Source: Tannerella sp. (GTDB taxonomy: Bacteria > Bacteroidota > Bacteroidia > Bacteroidales > Tannerellaceae). From it: a stretch of DNA of 7,907 nucleotides. The position numbers and the translations under genes were made by a program. The notes under the pieces were generated by a model that searched no databases, was not told where the DNA came from, and was given only the letters and a program-made list of their open reading frames with translations. Of this stretch, positions 1-6,534 are shown piece by piece. Position 1 is the stretch's first letter. Each line of letters starts with the position of its first letter. The stretch spans positions 1 to 7,907 of the forward strand of contig JAIRLL010000304.1 in NCBI GenBank assembly GCA_031259505.1. The letters run 5' to 3'.

Positions 1-14
1 CCCGGGGTGATGCA

Positions 15-104
15 TATTCGACGCCGAAGGCGTCTTCTGCTACCCTGTAATGCGACAATCGAATCTGCGCCAGGTCAGGAGTTCTGATGTTATTAGCGTT
101 AAAC
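15..104 (+). repeat. Palindrome-headed intergenic repeat, family 1, copy A (degenerate)
   Basis: This stretch begins with the perfect inverted repeat GACGCCGAAGGCGTC (20-34), which also occurs exactly at 2638-2652. After the palindrome both places share, in the same order, a CCCTGYAAT block, a CGAA-CTGCGCC block, a GTTATT block and a GCGT-AAC block, with small gaps between. Both copies are open in the frame that reads DAEGV across the palindrome. That can produce spurious small ORF calls, but there is no sign of a real gene. The hairpin arms following the palindrome in copy B are decayed here. I infer a dispersed non-coding element. No gene is visible in 1-145. Confidence 0.6.
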
Positions 105-170
105 TTCCATTTTCTTGACAATTCCAATGCACAATACATGACCGCGTGAAGTATAAAGCGGAAAATGCAC

Positions 171-178
171 TATATTTG
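171..178 (+). promoter_or_regulatory. Bacteroidetes -7 promoter element of the M16 peptidase gene
   Basis: TATATTTG fits the Bacteroidetes housekeeping -7 consensus TAnnTTTG. A start site some 5-8 bases further on leaves a leader of about 10 bases before the ATG at 194. No convincing -33 TTTG is seen at the usual distance. The element lies inside a longer reading frame that would begin at GTG 146, which argues against that earlier start. Confidence 0.55.
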
Positions 179-193
179 CAGGCCAAAAGAAAA

Positions 194-1423
194 ATGAACT
201 TCATGTATTATCATTCTCATACAATGGTCAACGGGCTTCGACTGATTCATCTGCCGTCGGATTCGCCCGTAGCCTATTGCGGATTTGCCATCCGTGCCGG
301 CGCACGCGACGAACAGCCGGGCGAAGAAGGGCTGGCACATTTTGTCGAGCATTTGCTGTTTAAAGGCACGCGCAGGCGCCGCGCGTGGCACATCCTGAAC
401 CGCATGGAAGCCGTAGGCGGAGAACTGAATGCGTATACATCGAAGGAAGAGACGTTTATATATTCCGTTTTCCTTGCCGGCGATTTCGAACGCGCAGTGG
501 AACTCATGTCCGACCTGATCGTCAATTCGCAGTTTCCGCAGCGGGAAATGGAAAAAGAGCGGATGGTCGTTCTCGACGAGATTTGTTCGTACAGGGACAA
601 TCCTTCGGAACTGATTGTCGACGAATTTGAAGACATGCTTTTTGCCGGCCATCCGCTTGGACACTCCATTCCGGGCAACAGAAAGACGCTGTTTTCTCTT
701 CGCCGCGAGTCATGTTTTTCTTTCGTAACACGCTACTATACTGCGCCGGATATGGTTTTCGTTTCGACGGGGCGCATGGATTTCCGGCGCATCATGCGCC
801 TGTCGGAAAAGTATTTCTCCGATATCCCGAAGCAGGCATCCGTCCGCGACGGCGGAAAACTGCCCGCCTCTCCGCCACGGCAGGCGGTGAAAAGAAAAAG
901 AACGCATCAAACGCACGTCATGACAGGCGGCACGGCATACGACATGTTCGACAGCAGACAGACGACACTCCTGCTCCTTAACGACATACTGGGCGGACAG
1001 GGCATGAACAGCCGCCTGAACGTCTCGCTGCGCGAAAGGCACGGGCTGGTATACACCGTGGAATCCAGCGTGTCGGCCTATACGGATACGGGCTCTTTTT
1101 CCATATACTTCGGCGCCGACCCGAAACACGTGGAACAGGCGCGCCATCTGGTTGAAAAGGAACTGCGCGGACTGCGCGAAAATAAACTGAGCGACACGCG
1201 CCTGTCGGCAGCCAGAAAGCAGGCCGTCGGACAGGCAGGCGTGGCGGGCGACAACAGGGAAAACCTGTTTCTCGGCATGGGAAAATCGTTCCTGCACCGC
1301 AACCGCTACGATTCGCCGGAAGAAGTGTTTCGAAAAATCAATGCCGTCACAGCCACCCAACTGCGCGACGTCGCAAATGAAATCTTTGACCCCGCACGAA
1401 TCTCCACCCTGATTTACGTATGA
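194..1423 (+). CDS. M16 family zinc metallopeptidase (pitrilysin/insulinase-like, processing-peptidase type)
   Basis: The product is a 409-residue single-unit M16 peptidase, a usual size for the short, dimer-forming members. The inverted zinc site HFVEH (residues 49-53 from this start) holds the two zinc-binding histidines and the catalytic glutamate. The third ligand is the glutamate in LDEICSYRDNP (about residue 129), 76 residues after the second histidine. The conserved GGELNAYTSKEETFIY block lies between them. The C-terminal half keeps the RERHGLVYTVES segment that supplies the substrate-binding Arg and Tyr region of the family. No signal peptide or membrane segment is seen, so a cytoplasmic or peptide-clearing role is likely; the substrate is unknown. 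The frame stays open upstream to GTG 146, but a -7 promoter element sits at 171-178 and family homology begins at about YYHSHTMVNGLRLIH, so ATG 194 is preferred; ATG 203 is possible. Confidence 0.93.
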   Translation: MNFMYYHSHTMVNGLRLIHLPSDSPVAYCGFAIRAGARDEQPGEEGLAHFVEHLLFKGTRRRRAWHILNRMEAVGGELNAYTSKEETFIYSVFLAGDFERAVELMSDLIVNSQFPQREMEKERMVVLDEICSYRDNPSELIVDEFEDMLFAGHPLGHSIPGNRKTLFSLRRESCFSFVTRYYTAPDMVFVSTGRMDFRRIMRLSEKYFSDIPKQASVRDGGKLPASPPRQAVKRKRTHQTHVMTGGTAYDMFDSRQTTLLLLNDILGGQGMNSRLNVSLRERHGLVYTVESSVSAYTDTGSFSIYFGADPKHVEQARHLVEKELRGLRENKLSDTRLSAARKQAVGQAGVAGDNRENLFLGMGKSFLHRNRYDSPEEVFRKINAVTATQLRDVANEIFDPARISTLIYV

Positions 1424-1491
1424 ACGCGCGGCACATTCGTCGAAATACTGAAAAAAAACAGCAAAACAGCAGCCCGTATCACAGTTTACAC

Positions 1492-1499
1492 TAACTTTG
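1492..1499 (+). promoter_or_regulatory. Bacteroidetes -7 promoter element of the glycosyltransferase gene
   Basis: TAACTTTG matches TAnnTTTG and lies 20 bases before the ATG at 1520, giving a leader of roughly 12-15 bases. It shows that the glycosyltransferase can be transcribed apart from the M16 gene upstream. No clear -33 TTTG is found at the normal spacing. Confidence 0.6.
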
Positions 1500-1519
1500 T
1501 CACCGTAAAGATTGCAGTT

Positions 1520-2620
1520 ATGGATAAAAAACGGAAATTCATGTTCATCGTGCAGGGCGAAGGGCGGGGACATCTCACACAGGCTATTTCGCTGGCAGAC
1601 ATGCTGCGGCGTAACGGACACGAAGTCGTCGCAGCGCTGATCGGAAAAGGTTGTTCGCGGGAAGTGCCCGCATTCTTTACAAAGAAAATGAACACGCCGG
1701 TTCTCGCCTATGAAGCGCCCTCGTTCGTATTCAAGAAAGACAAAAAGCATATAGACGTCGTAAAGACCGTGATCTACAACATCAATCCGCAGAAACTGAA
1801 AAAGTATGGCGACAGCATCGAACTGATTCACCGGCAGATAAAGAAATACAGGCCGGACGTGGTCGTGAACTTCTACGAAGTGCTCCCCGGATTCGCGCAA
1901 CTGTATTTCCGTCACGACATTCCCTTTGTCAACATCGGCCATCAGTACATGATACGCCATCCCGACTATCTTCAGGGAAAAGGCGACCCGCAAAACCTGA
2001 TGCTCCTCCGCCTGCATTCCATCCTGACCAGCATGGGGGCGACGAAAATATTCGCCCTCTCGTTTTACCCCATGAAAAACTGTCCGCACGAACGCATCAC
2101 GGTTGTCCCTCCGCTGCTGCGACGCGAAGTGCTGGAACTGAAACCCGTGAATGGCGATTACATACTCGGATACATGCTCAATCAGGGGTACGAAAACGAA
2201 GTGCACGCATGGCACAGGAAGCATCCCGAAGTGAAACTTCATTTTTTCTGGGACAGGGAAGGCGCCCCCGACACGCTGCAGGTGGACGAAACCTTCACGC
2301 TGCATACGATCAGCGACGAACAGTTTCTCAAGTATATGGCCGGTTGCCGGGGCTATATAACAACCGCCGGATTCGAATCGGTTTGCGAAGCGCTGTATCT
2401 GGACAAACCCGTCATGATGATCCCCGCCCACATCGAGCAGGAAGTAAATGCGGCAGACGCCCTGTCGATCGACGGCGGAACGGTGGACAGCAAATTCGAT
2501 TTGAGCAAACTGCTTGCCTACATGGAAACGGAACGGAAATTCGATGCCGGCGCTTTCCGCGAATGGGTGCGTTCGGCGGAAAAAACCTTTATCGGACAAC
2601 TGACTTCCGAATGTCCGTGA
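1520..2620 (+). CDS. GT-B fold glycosyltransferase (MurG/GT28-like, Glyco_trans_1_3 type)
   Basis: This 366-residue protein has the two-lobed GT-B layout. The N-terminal lobe opens with a beta strand and the glycine-rich loop GEGRGHLTQA (residues 13-22), the loop that in MurG-like enzymes contacts the acceptor and phosphates, followed by LADMLRRNGHEVVAAL. The C-terminal lobe has the donor-site signature TTAGFESVCEALYLDKPVMMIP (about 281-302) and then EQEVNA (306-311), typical of nucleotide-sugar binding. There is no signal peptide or membrane helix, so it probably works at the inner face of the membrane or in the cytoplasm. Donor and acceptor cannot be told from the sequence. It has its own promoter 96 bp after the M16 gene and faces the Fic gene convergently. 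A strong hairpin lies about 40 bases past its stop. A long opposite-strand frame over this gene and the M16 gene is a shadow. Confidence 0.88.
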   Translation: MDKKRKFMFIVQGEGRGHLTQAISLADMLRRNGHEVVAALIGKGCSREVPAFFTKKMNTPVLAYEAPSFVFKKDKKHIDVVKTVIYNINPQKLKKYGDSIELIHRQIKKYRPDVVVNFYEVLPGFAQLYFRHDIPFVNIGHQYMIRHPDYLQGKGDPQNLMLLRLHSILTSMGATKIFALSFYPMKNCPHERITVVPPLLRREVLELKPVNGDYILGYMLNQGYENEVHAWHRKHPEVKLHFFWDREGAPDTLQVDETFTLHTISDEQFLKYMAGCRGYITTAGFESVCEALYLDKPVMMIPAHIEQEVNAADALSIDGGTVDSKFDLSKLLAYMETERKFDAGAFREWVRSAEKTFIGQLTSECP

Positions 2621-2635
2621 TTCAAAGTTCTCAGG

Positions 2636-2728
2636 CCGACGCCGAAGGCGTCAAATACGACCCCCCTGCAATACTCCGAACTGCGCCTGCGGATTGCAGG
2701 GGGTTATTGACTGCGTCGAACATACGTT
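2636..2728 (+). repeat. Palindrome-headed intergenic repeat, family 1, copy B (intact)
   Basis: This copy starts with the same palindrome GACGCCGAAGGCGTC (2638-2652) as at 20-34, followed by the same series of short conserved blocks (CCCTGCAAT, CCGAACTGCGCC, GTTATT, GCGT-GAAC). Unlike copy A, the second part forms a strong hairpin. It lies in the convergent gap, 15 bases after the glycosyltransferase stop. I infer a dispersed non-coding repeat that may also end transcription. Confidence 0.6.
2662..2703. terminator. Strong hairpin between convergent genes, possible bidirectional terminator
   Basis: CCCCCTGCAAT (2662-2672) pairs perfectly with ATTGCAGGGGG (2693-2703) to give an 11-bp stem around a 20-base loop, in which CCG and CGG can pair further. 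It begins about 40 bases after the glycosyltransferase stop codon. No long T-run follows (only TTATT), so it is not a textbook intrinsic terminator. Its place between two converging genes fits a terminator or a transcript-end stabiliser. Confidence 0.45.
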
Positions 2729-2795
2729 TCATATTTAGGGATACGAAATAAATAAGATATAATACTTTAAGCGGGTAAAAAAGTGAGATTGAAAG

Positions 2796-2823
2796 ATAAC
2801 AGAATCATGCCGAGTATAGTATA
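2796..2823 (-). repeat. Family 2 repeat, single copy in the convergent gap
   Basis: These 28 bases match 7464-7491 with one difference. Both contain ATAACAGAATCATGCCGAGT followed by an AGTATA end. Read on the minus strand the core is CGGCATGATTCTG. No inverted partner is visible close by, unlike at the 7406-7491 locus. Nothing in the remaining 2729-2868 stretch looks like a gene. Confidence 0.55.
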
Positions 2824-2868
2824 ACTGAATTCCGGAATCCTGAAACTTTGAATCTTTGCGCTGCAGGT

Positions 2869-3936
2869 TCAATTCAGTTCGTAGCAGGTGCTTCGTCCGC
2901 CGCTGCTGTTGCGGTGCAGGATGTTTTTGTTGATCAAGTCCTGAATGTCGCGCAGGGCTGTATCGGGCGAGCAGAGGTTGACGCTTGCCCAGTATGACGA
3001 CGTCAGTTTGCAGCCCGTGTTTTCCCACAGCAGGTTTATCATCCTGACCTGTCGTTCGTTCAGGCGAATAAGCCGGTATTTTTCCCAGAATTTGGATTTT
3101 TCGAGCGTGCGCGTCAGCGCCTCTTCGGCTTCGACAAGCGCCGTTTCGAGACAGTACAGAAACCACAGCAGCCACTCGGTGACGTCGAGATTGCCGCTTT
3201 GCGCCCGCATAAGTACCTGGCTGTACAGTTCCTTTTGCTTGCATATCTGCGCCGAAAGGCTGTAGAGATGCTGCGGGAAACCGTCAGCTCTTGTCAAAAA
3301 CACATCCGTCAGTATGCGGGCAATATAGCCGTTTCCTTCATTGAAGGGGCGTATGAAGGTGAGGCGCAGATGAGCCACGCCGGCCTTGATGACCGGATCG
3401 GTTGGGTGTATCGTGTTGAGCCATTTAATGAAGCGTCGCATCTCGTCGGGGATGATCGCCGGATTTTGTATATAAAGCAACCCGCCGTTTGCCTCTTCGG
3501 GTTCGGATATGGCGACGCTGCGATAATGATTCCCGGCGCTGCTTTTGTCCCGGCTCAGCGCTGTCCGCCAGTTGAAGATGGTCTCTTCGGTAATGTCCTG
3601 GCGGTAGTTTTGCAGGGCTTCGATCATGACCCGTACTGTCCTGTCGACGGGAGGGTCAATTGTCGACTGTTCGGGGAGGCGCAGTTTCAGGCAGTTAGCC
3701 ACAGATGCGCGCACCTGATTCTCGTCGAGCGCGTGGCCTTCCAGTTCGACAGACCTGACAATATCCGTCGTGACGGTTTTCAGCAGGACTTCTTTCTTGA
3801 AATCCAGTCCCAGCAAACTCACCTTGCCGGCAAGTCTTCCCTGCCGGTTTCGCACTTCGCCCAGGACGTGGAGCAATTCTTTATTGTCCCACGTCAAATA
3901 AGGCCATCCTTTTTGTTGCCAGATATATTTACTCAT
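2869..3936 (-). CDS. Fic-family protein with DUF4172-like N-terminus and substituted catalytic histidine (possible pseudo-enzyme)
   Basis: The 355-residue product has three parts. The N-terminal segment (YIWQQKGWPYLTWDNKELL, residues 4-22) resembles the DUF4172 region of many Bacteroidetes Fic proteins. The Fic core follows, and the C-terminal end (about 292-355) looks like a winged helix, closing with GGRSTCYEL. The inhibitory motif [S/T]xxxE[G/N] is intact as SVELEG (62-67). The active-site loop, normally HPFx[D/E]GNGRxxR, reads RPFNEGNGYIAR (196-207): the catalytic His is Arg196 and the usual Arg after GNG is Tyr204. The codon at 3349-3351 reads CGC on the minus strand, one transition from a His codon. 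Active Fic enzymes move AMP or a similar group onto a target hydroxyl; without the His this is not expected here. The frame is full-length with no stop or frameshift, so it may be kept for another role or be in early decay. It is monocistronic with its own promoter. Confidence 0.9.
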   Translation of the reverse strand: MSKYIWQQKGWPYLTWDNKELLHVLGEVRNRQGRLAGKVSLLGLDFKKEVLLKTVTTDIVRSVELEGHALDENQVRASVANCLKLRLPEQSTIDPPVDRTVRVMIEALQNYRQDITEETIFNWRTALSRDKSSAGNHYRSVAISEPEEANGGLLYIQNPAIIPDEMRRFIKWLNTIHPTDPVIKAGVAHLRLTFIRPFNEGNGYIARILTDVFLTRADGFPQHLYSLSAQICKQKELYSQVLMRAQSGNLDVTEWLLWFLYCLETALVEAEEALTRTLEKSKFWEKYRLIRLNERQVRMINLLWENTGCKLTSSYWASVNLCSPDTALRDIQDLINKNILHRNSSGGRSTCYELN

Positions 3937-3965
3937 ATCCTAAGGGGTTTCCGTATTTTTTTCGG

Positions 3966-3973
3966 CAAATATA
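3966..3973 (-). promoter_or_regulatory. Bacteroidetes -7 promoter element of the fic-like gene
   Basis: Read on the minus strand these bases are TATATTTG, matching TAnnTTTG, 29 bases before the ATG at 3936. The leader after it is A-rich and lacks a Shine-Dalgarno sequence. The element shows that the gene is still set up to be transcribed despite its altered active site. No clear -33 box is seen. Confidence 0.6.
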
Positions 3974-4102
3974 GCAATTTATTTTCCCAGCCGTGTCTTA
4001 TTTTATGAAAAATATGTGTGCAATCTCTTTTTTTGTATGTATATACACATGCCTGTCAAGTGATTGTTTTTTCTGTCGCCACGTATCTGCCTTTTCTGCG
4101 CT

Positions 4103-4118
4103 CGAAACAGACGTTTCG
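4103..4118. other. Small hairpin in the gap after the GH92 gene
   Basis: CGAAAC (4103-4108) and GTTTCG (4113-4118) form a perfect 6-bp stem with a 4-base loop, AGAC. On the GH92 transcript this lies about 80 bases past the stop codon. There is no adjacent T-run. It shares its arm sequences with the larger hairpin at 4145-4175. Confidence 0.3.
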
Positions 4119-4144
4119 GTCACTGTCAGGATACTGGATGTGTT

Positions 4145-4175
4145 GTTTCGAAGCCGTCACTGCCCGGTTCGAAAC
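4145..4175 (-). terminator. Hairpin downstream of the GH92 stop, possible terminator
   Basis: GTTTCGAA (4145-4152) pairs with TTCGAAAC (4168-4175), an 8-bp stem with a 15-base loop, beginning 23 bases after the GH92 stop codon in the direction of transcription. It has no T-run, so termination is only inferred from position. The 3937-4197 gap otherwise holds the fic promoter and no gene. Confidence 0.3.
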
Positions 4176-4197
4176 GGATGCACGGGTTTGCGACGCG

Positions 4198-6510
4198 CTA
4201 TCTCGAAAACGAATAGGGCAAATCCGCATCCGTCACGCCGCGTGCGCGATTGGGGCGGTCGCTCATGCGGAAATCCATTACGCCGCCGTTTTGCAGGTCG
4301 GCATGGCGGATGAAGTTTTTCGTATAATCGACGCCGTTCAGCGTCAGCGAATGGATGTACATGTGCCCGTCGCTGTTGTCCGGCGCATTGATAACCATCG
4401 TTTTGCCGTTTTCGAACGTCAGCGTGGCCTTTTTGAACAGAGGCGCGCCGAGCACGTATTCGTCCGTACCGGGACAGACGGGATAGAAGCCGAGGGCGGA
4501 GAATACGTACCATGCGGAGGTCTGTCCGTTGTCTTCGTCGCCGCAGTAGCCGTCGGGCGCGGGCGAGTAGAGCCGGTTCATCACACGGCGCAGCCAGTAT
4601 TGCGCCTTCCAGGGTTCGGCGGCGTGGCAGTAGAGATAGATCATGTGCTGAATGGGCTGGTTGCCATGTGCATAATTACCCATATTCATGATTTGCATCT
4701 CGCGTATTTCGTGGATGACCTGCCCGTAGTAGCTGTCGTCGAAGAGAGGGGGGACAGTAAAGACCGAGTCGAGCATGGCGACGAATTTCCGGCGCCCGCC
4801 CATCAGGTCGATCAGTCCCTGCGGGTCGTGGAAAACCGACCACGTGTAATGCCAACTGTTGCCTTCCGTAAAAGCGTCGCCCCACTTCAGCGGCGAGAAG
4901 GGCGACATGAAAGAGCCGTCGGCATTGCGTCCGCGCATGAGCGACGTTTCCCTGTCGAACAGTTTCCTGTAGTTCATGGCGCGCTGTGCGTAGAGGTCTA
5001 CTTCGTGCTGCGGACGGTTCAGGGCTTTGGCCAGACGGCTGATACACCAGTCGTTGTAGGCGTATTCGAGCGTGCGTGCGGCGCTTTCGTTGATTCCGGC
5101 GCCGTATGGCACGTAGCCCAGCCTGTTGTAATACTCATGCCCCAGCCGCCCGGTGGAACGGACGTCCGGATGGACGTTTTCCGTGCCGTGAATCAGGCCT
5201 TTATACAATGTTTCCACATCGTCTGCCCGCACGCCCTTCAGCCAGGCGTCTACCAGCACGGAGGCGGAATTGTTGCCTACCATGCAGTCCCGGTGTCCCG
5301 GACTTGCCCATTCGGGGAAAAAACCGCTTTCGCGGTATACATTAATTAATCCTTCCTGCATCTCTCTGTTTTGCGAGGGAAACATCAGGTTGAGAAACGG
5401 AAAGAGGCAGCGGAACGTGTCCCAGAATCCCGTGTCGGTAAACATGTATCCGGGCAGGACTTTGCCGTTGTAGGGGCTGTAGTGAACGGTTTTGCCTTCG
5501 CGATCTGTTTCGTGGAATTTGCGCGGGAAGAGGAGCGAACGGTAGAGGCATGAATAAAACGTGCGCAACTGGTCGGTCGTGCCGCCTTCCACCCTGATGC
5601 GTCCGAGCACGTCGTTCCATGCTTTCTTCCCCCTGGCTGCGACTTCGTCGAAACTGTCATTTCCAAGTTCGTTCAGGTTCAGCAGCGCCTGTTCGTCGCT
5701 GATAAACGACGATGCCACACGGGCGTGTACGGTTTCGCCCTTTTTCGTCCTGATTTTCAGCGCCAGCACGACATGGTAGTTCCTGACTGTCCGCACGCCG
5801 GCCTGTCCTTCCCGTTCCTGAACGGCTTCGAACTGTCCGTCGCGCGCTTCCTTCACGTAGTGCAGGAAAGCCTCGCACGGCCTGTCCAGTTGGATGACAA
5901 AGTAGTTGCAGAAATTGTCGGGGACGCCGCCACTGTTGCGTGTCGAGAAGCCCCGGACGGTTTTCCCGTCGTCCGAGAGGGTGATGGACGAGCCCCGGTC
6001 GAAAGCGTCGATCAGGATGTAGCTGTCGTCGCTTTCGGGAAAGGTGAAACGGAAGATGGCGGCGCGTTCGGTCGGGGCTATTTCAGTCACGACGTCGTGT
6101 TCAGCCAGATAGACGCGATAGTAGTAAGGTTTTGATATTTCCGCCTTGTGCGAGAACCAGCTTGCACGCTCGTCTTCGCCGACGCCCGTAGCGCCCGTTA
6201 CGGGCATGAGGGAGAACTGTCCGTAGTCGTTGATCCAGGGGCTTGGCTGGTGGGTCTGTTTGAAACCGCGGATTTTGTTGTCGGTGTATACATACGCCCA
6301 GCCGTTACCCATCCTGCCGGTTTGAGGCGTCCAGAAATTCATGCCCCATGGCAGGGCGATGGCCGGATAGGTGTTGCCGGCCGACAATGCGTAGGTGGAT
6401 TGTGTTCCCATCAGGGGATTTACGTATTCCACCGGGTCAAAACTCTCCGCCGCGGCCTTTCCGGTACAGAAAAGCAGGGCACATGCGATCATAAAATTTT
6501 TACTGTTCAT
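4198..6510 (-). CDS. Secreted GH92 family alpha-mannosidase
   Basis: The 770-residue protein is a full-length GH92 exo-alpha-mannosidase; characterised members remove alpha-1,2-, 1,3-, 1,4- or 1,6-linked mannose with calcium as cofactor. Residues 1-21 form a signal peptide ending in KAAA, with likely cleavage before ESFDP. Cys15 follows LLF, a poor lipobox, so a soluble periplasmic enzyme is more likely than a lipoprotein. The N-terminal beta-domain shows VNPLMGT, AGNTYPAIALPWGMNFW and GFKQTHQPSPWINDYG. The (alpha/alpha)6 domain shows TDTGFWDTFR (358-367), KWGDAFTEGNSWHYTW with the proposed general acid Glu549, HGNQP (615-619), and GYCGDEDNGQTSAWYVFSAL, whose Asp658/Asp660 match the general-base pair described in GH92. 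The exact linkage cannot be told. ATG 6510 is 24 bp after aroE with no separate promoter seen. No SusC/D-like genes lie in the window. Confidence 0.95.
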   Translation of the reverse strand: MNSKNFMIACALLFCTGKAAAESFDPVEYVNPLMGTQSTYALSAGNTYPAIALPWGMNFWTPQTGRMGNGWAYVYTDNKIRGFKQTHQPSPWINDYGQFSLMPVTGATGVGEDERASWFSHKAEISKPYYYRVYLAEHDVVTEIAPTERAAIFRFTFPESDDSYILIDAFDRGSSITLSDDGKTVRGFSTRNSGGVPDNFCNYFVIQLDRPCEAFLHYVKEARDGQFEAVQEREGQAGVRTVRNYHVVLALKIRTKKGETVHARVASSFISDEQALLNLNELGNDSFDEVAARGKKAWNDVLGRIRVEGGTTDQLRTFYSCLYRSLLFPRKFHETDREGKTVHYSPYNGKVLPGYMFTDTGFWDTFRCLFPFLNLMFPSQNREMQEGLINVYRESGFFPEWASPGHRDCMVGNNSASVLVDAWLKGVRADDVETLYKGLIHGTENVHPDVRSTGRLGHEYYNRLGYVPYGAGINESAARTLEYAYNDWCISRLAKALNRPQHEVDLYAQRAMNYRKLFDRETSLMRGRNADGSFMSPFSPLKWGDAFTEGNSWHYTWSVFHDPQGLIDLMGGRRKFVAMLDSVFTVPPLFDDSYYGQVIHEIREMQIMNMGNYAHGNQPIQHMIYLYCHAAEPWKAQYWLRRVMNRLYSPAPDGYCGDEDNGQTSAWYVFSALGFYPVCPGTDEYVLGAPLFKKATLTFENGKTMVINAPDNSDGHMYIHSLTLNGVDYTKNFIRHADLQNGGVMDFRMSDRPNRARGVTDADLPYSFSR

Positions 6511-6534
6511 GGATGTTATTGTTTTTGTTTGATT

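Noticed and set aside
115..157. TTGACA (115-120) and TATAAA (152-157) as an E. coli-type promoter
   Set aside because: The spacing is 31 bases, far from 17, and the other promoters here are of the Bacteroidetes type.
710..2599. A 629-codon open frame on the minus strand across the M16 gene, the gap and the glycosyltransferase gene
   Set aside because: It is the complement of two well-supported genes and crosses their intergenic gap and promoter; its translation is rich in His, Phe, Val and Arg and shows no family motifs. It is a codon-bias shadow.
2735..3244. A 169-codon minus-strand frame overlapping the 3' end of the fic-like gene
   Set aside because: It is out of frame with fic over most of its length and ends in the family 2 repeat; the frame at 7340-7531 has the same TRHDSVIF segment only because of that repeat.
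4038..4047. Perfect palindrome TGTATATACA between the fic-like and GH92 genes
   Set aside because: Ten bases of mostly A/T palindrome are expected by chance in AT-rich gaps; it lies more than 60 bases upstream of the fic -7 element and has no second copy in the window.
4328..4349. GACGC...GCGTC inverted sequence inside the GH92 gene, similar to the family 1 palindrome
   Set aside because: It lies within conserved coding sequence, has a different centre, and none of the following family 1 blocks are present.
4018..5349. A 443-codon plus-strand frame opposite the GH92 gene
   Set aside because: The minus-strand GH92 gene has clear catalytic motifs throughout; the opposite frame reads as low-information antisense translation without recognisable domains.
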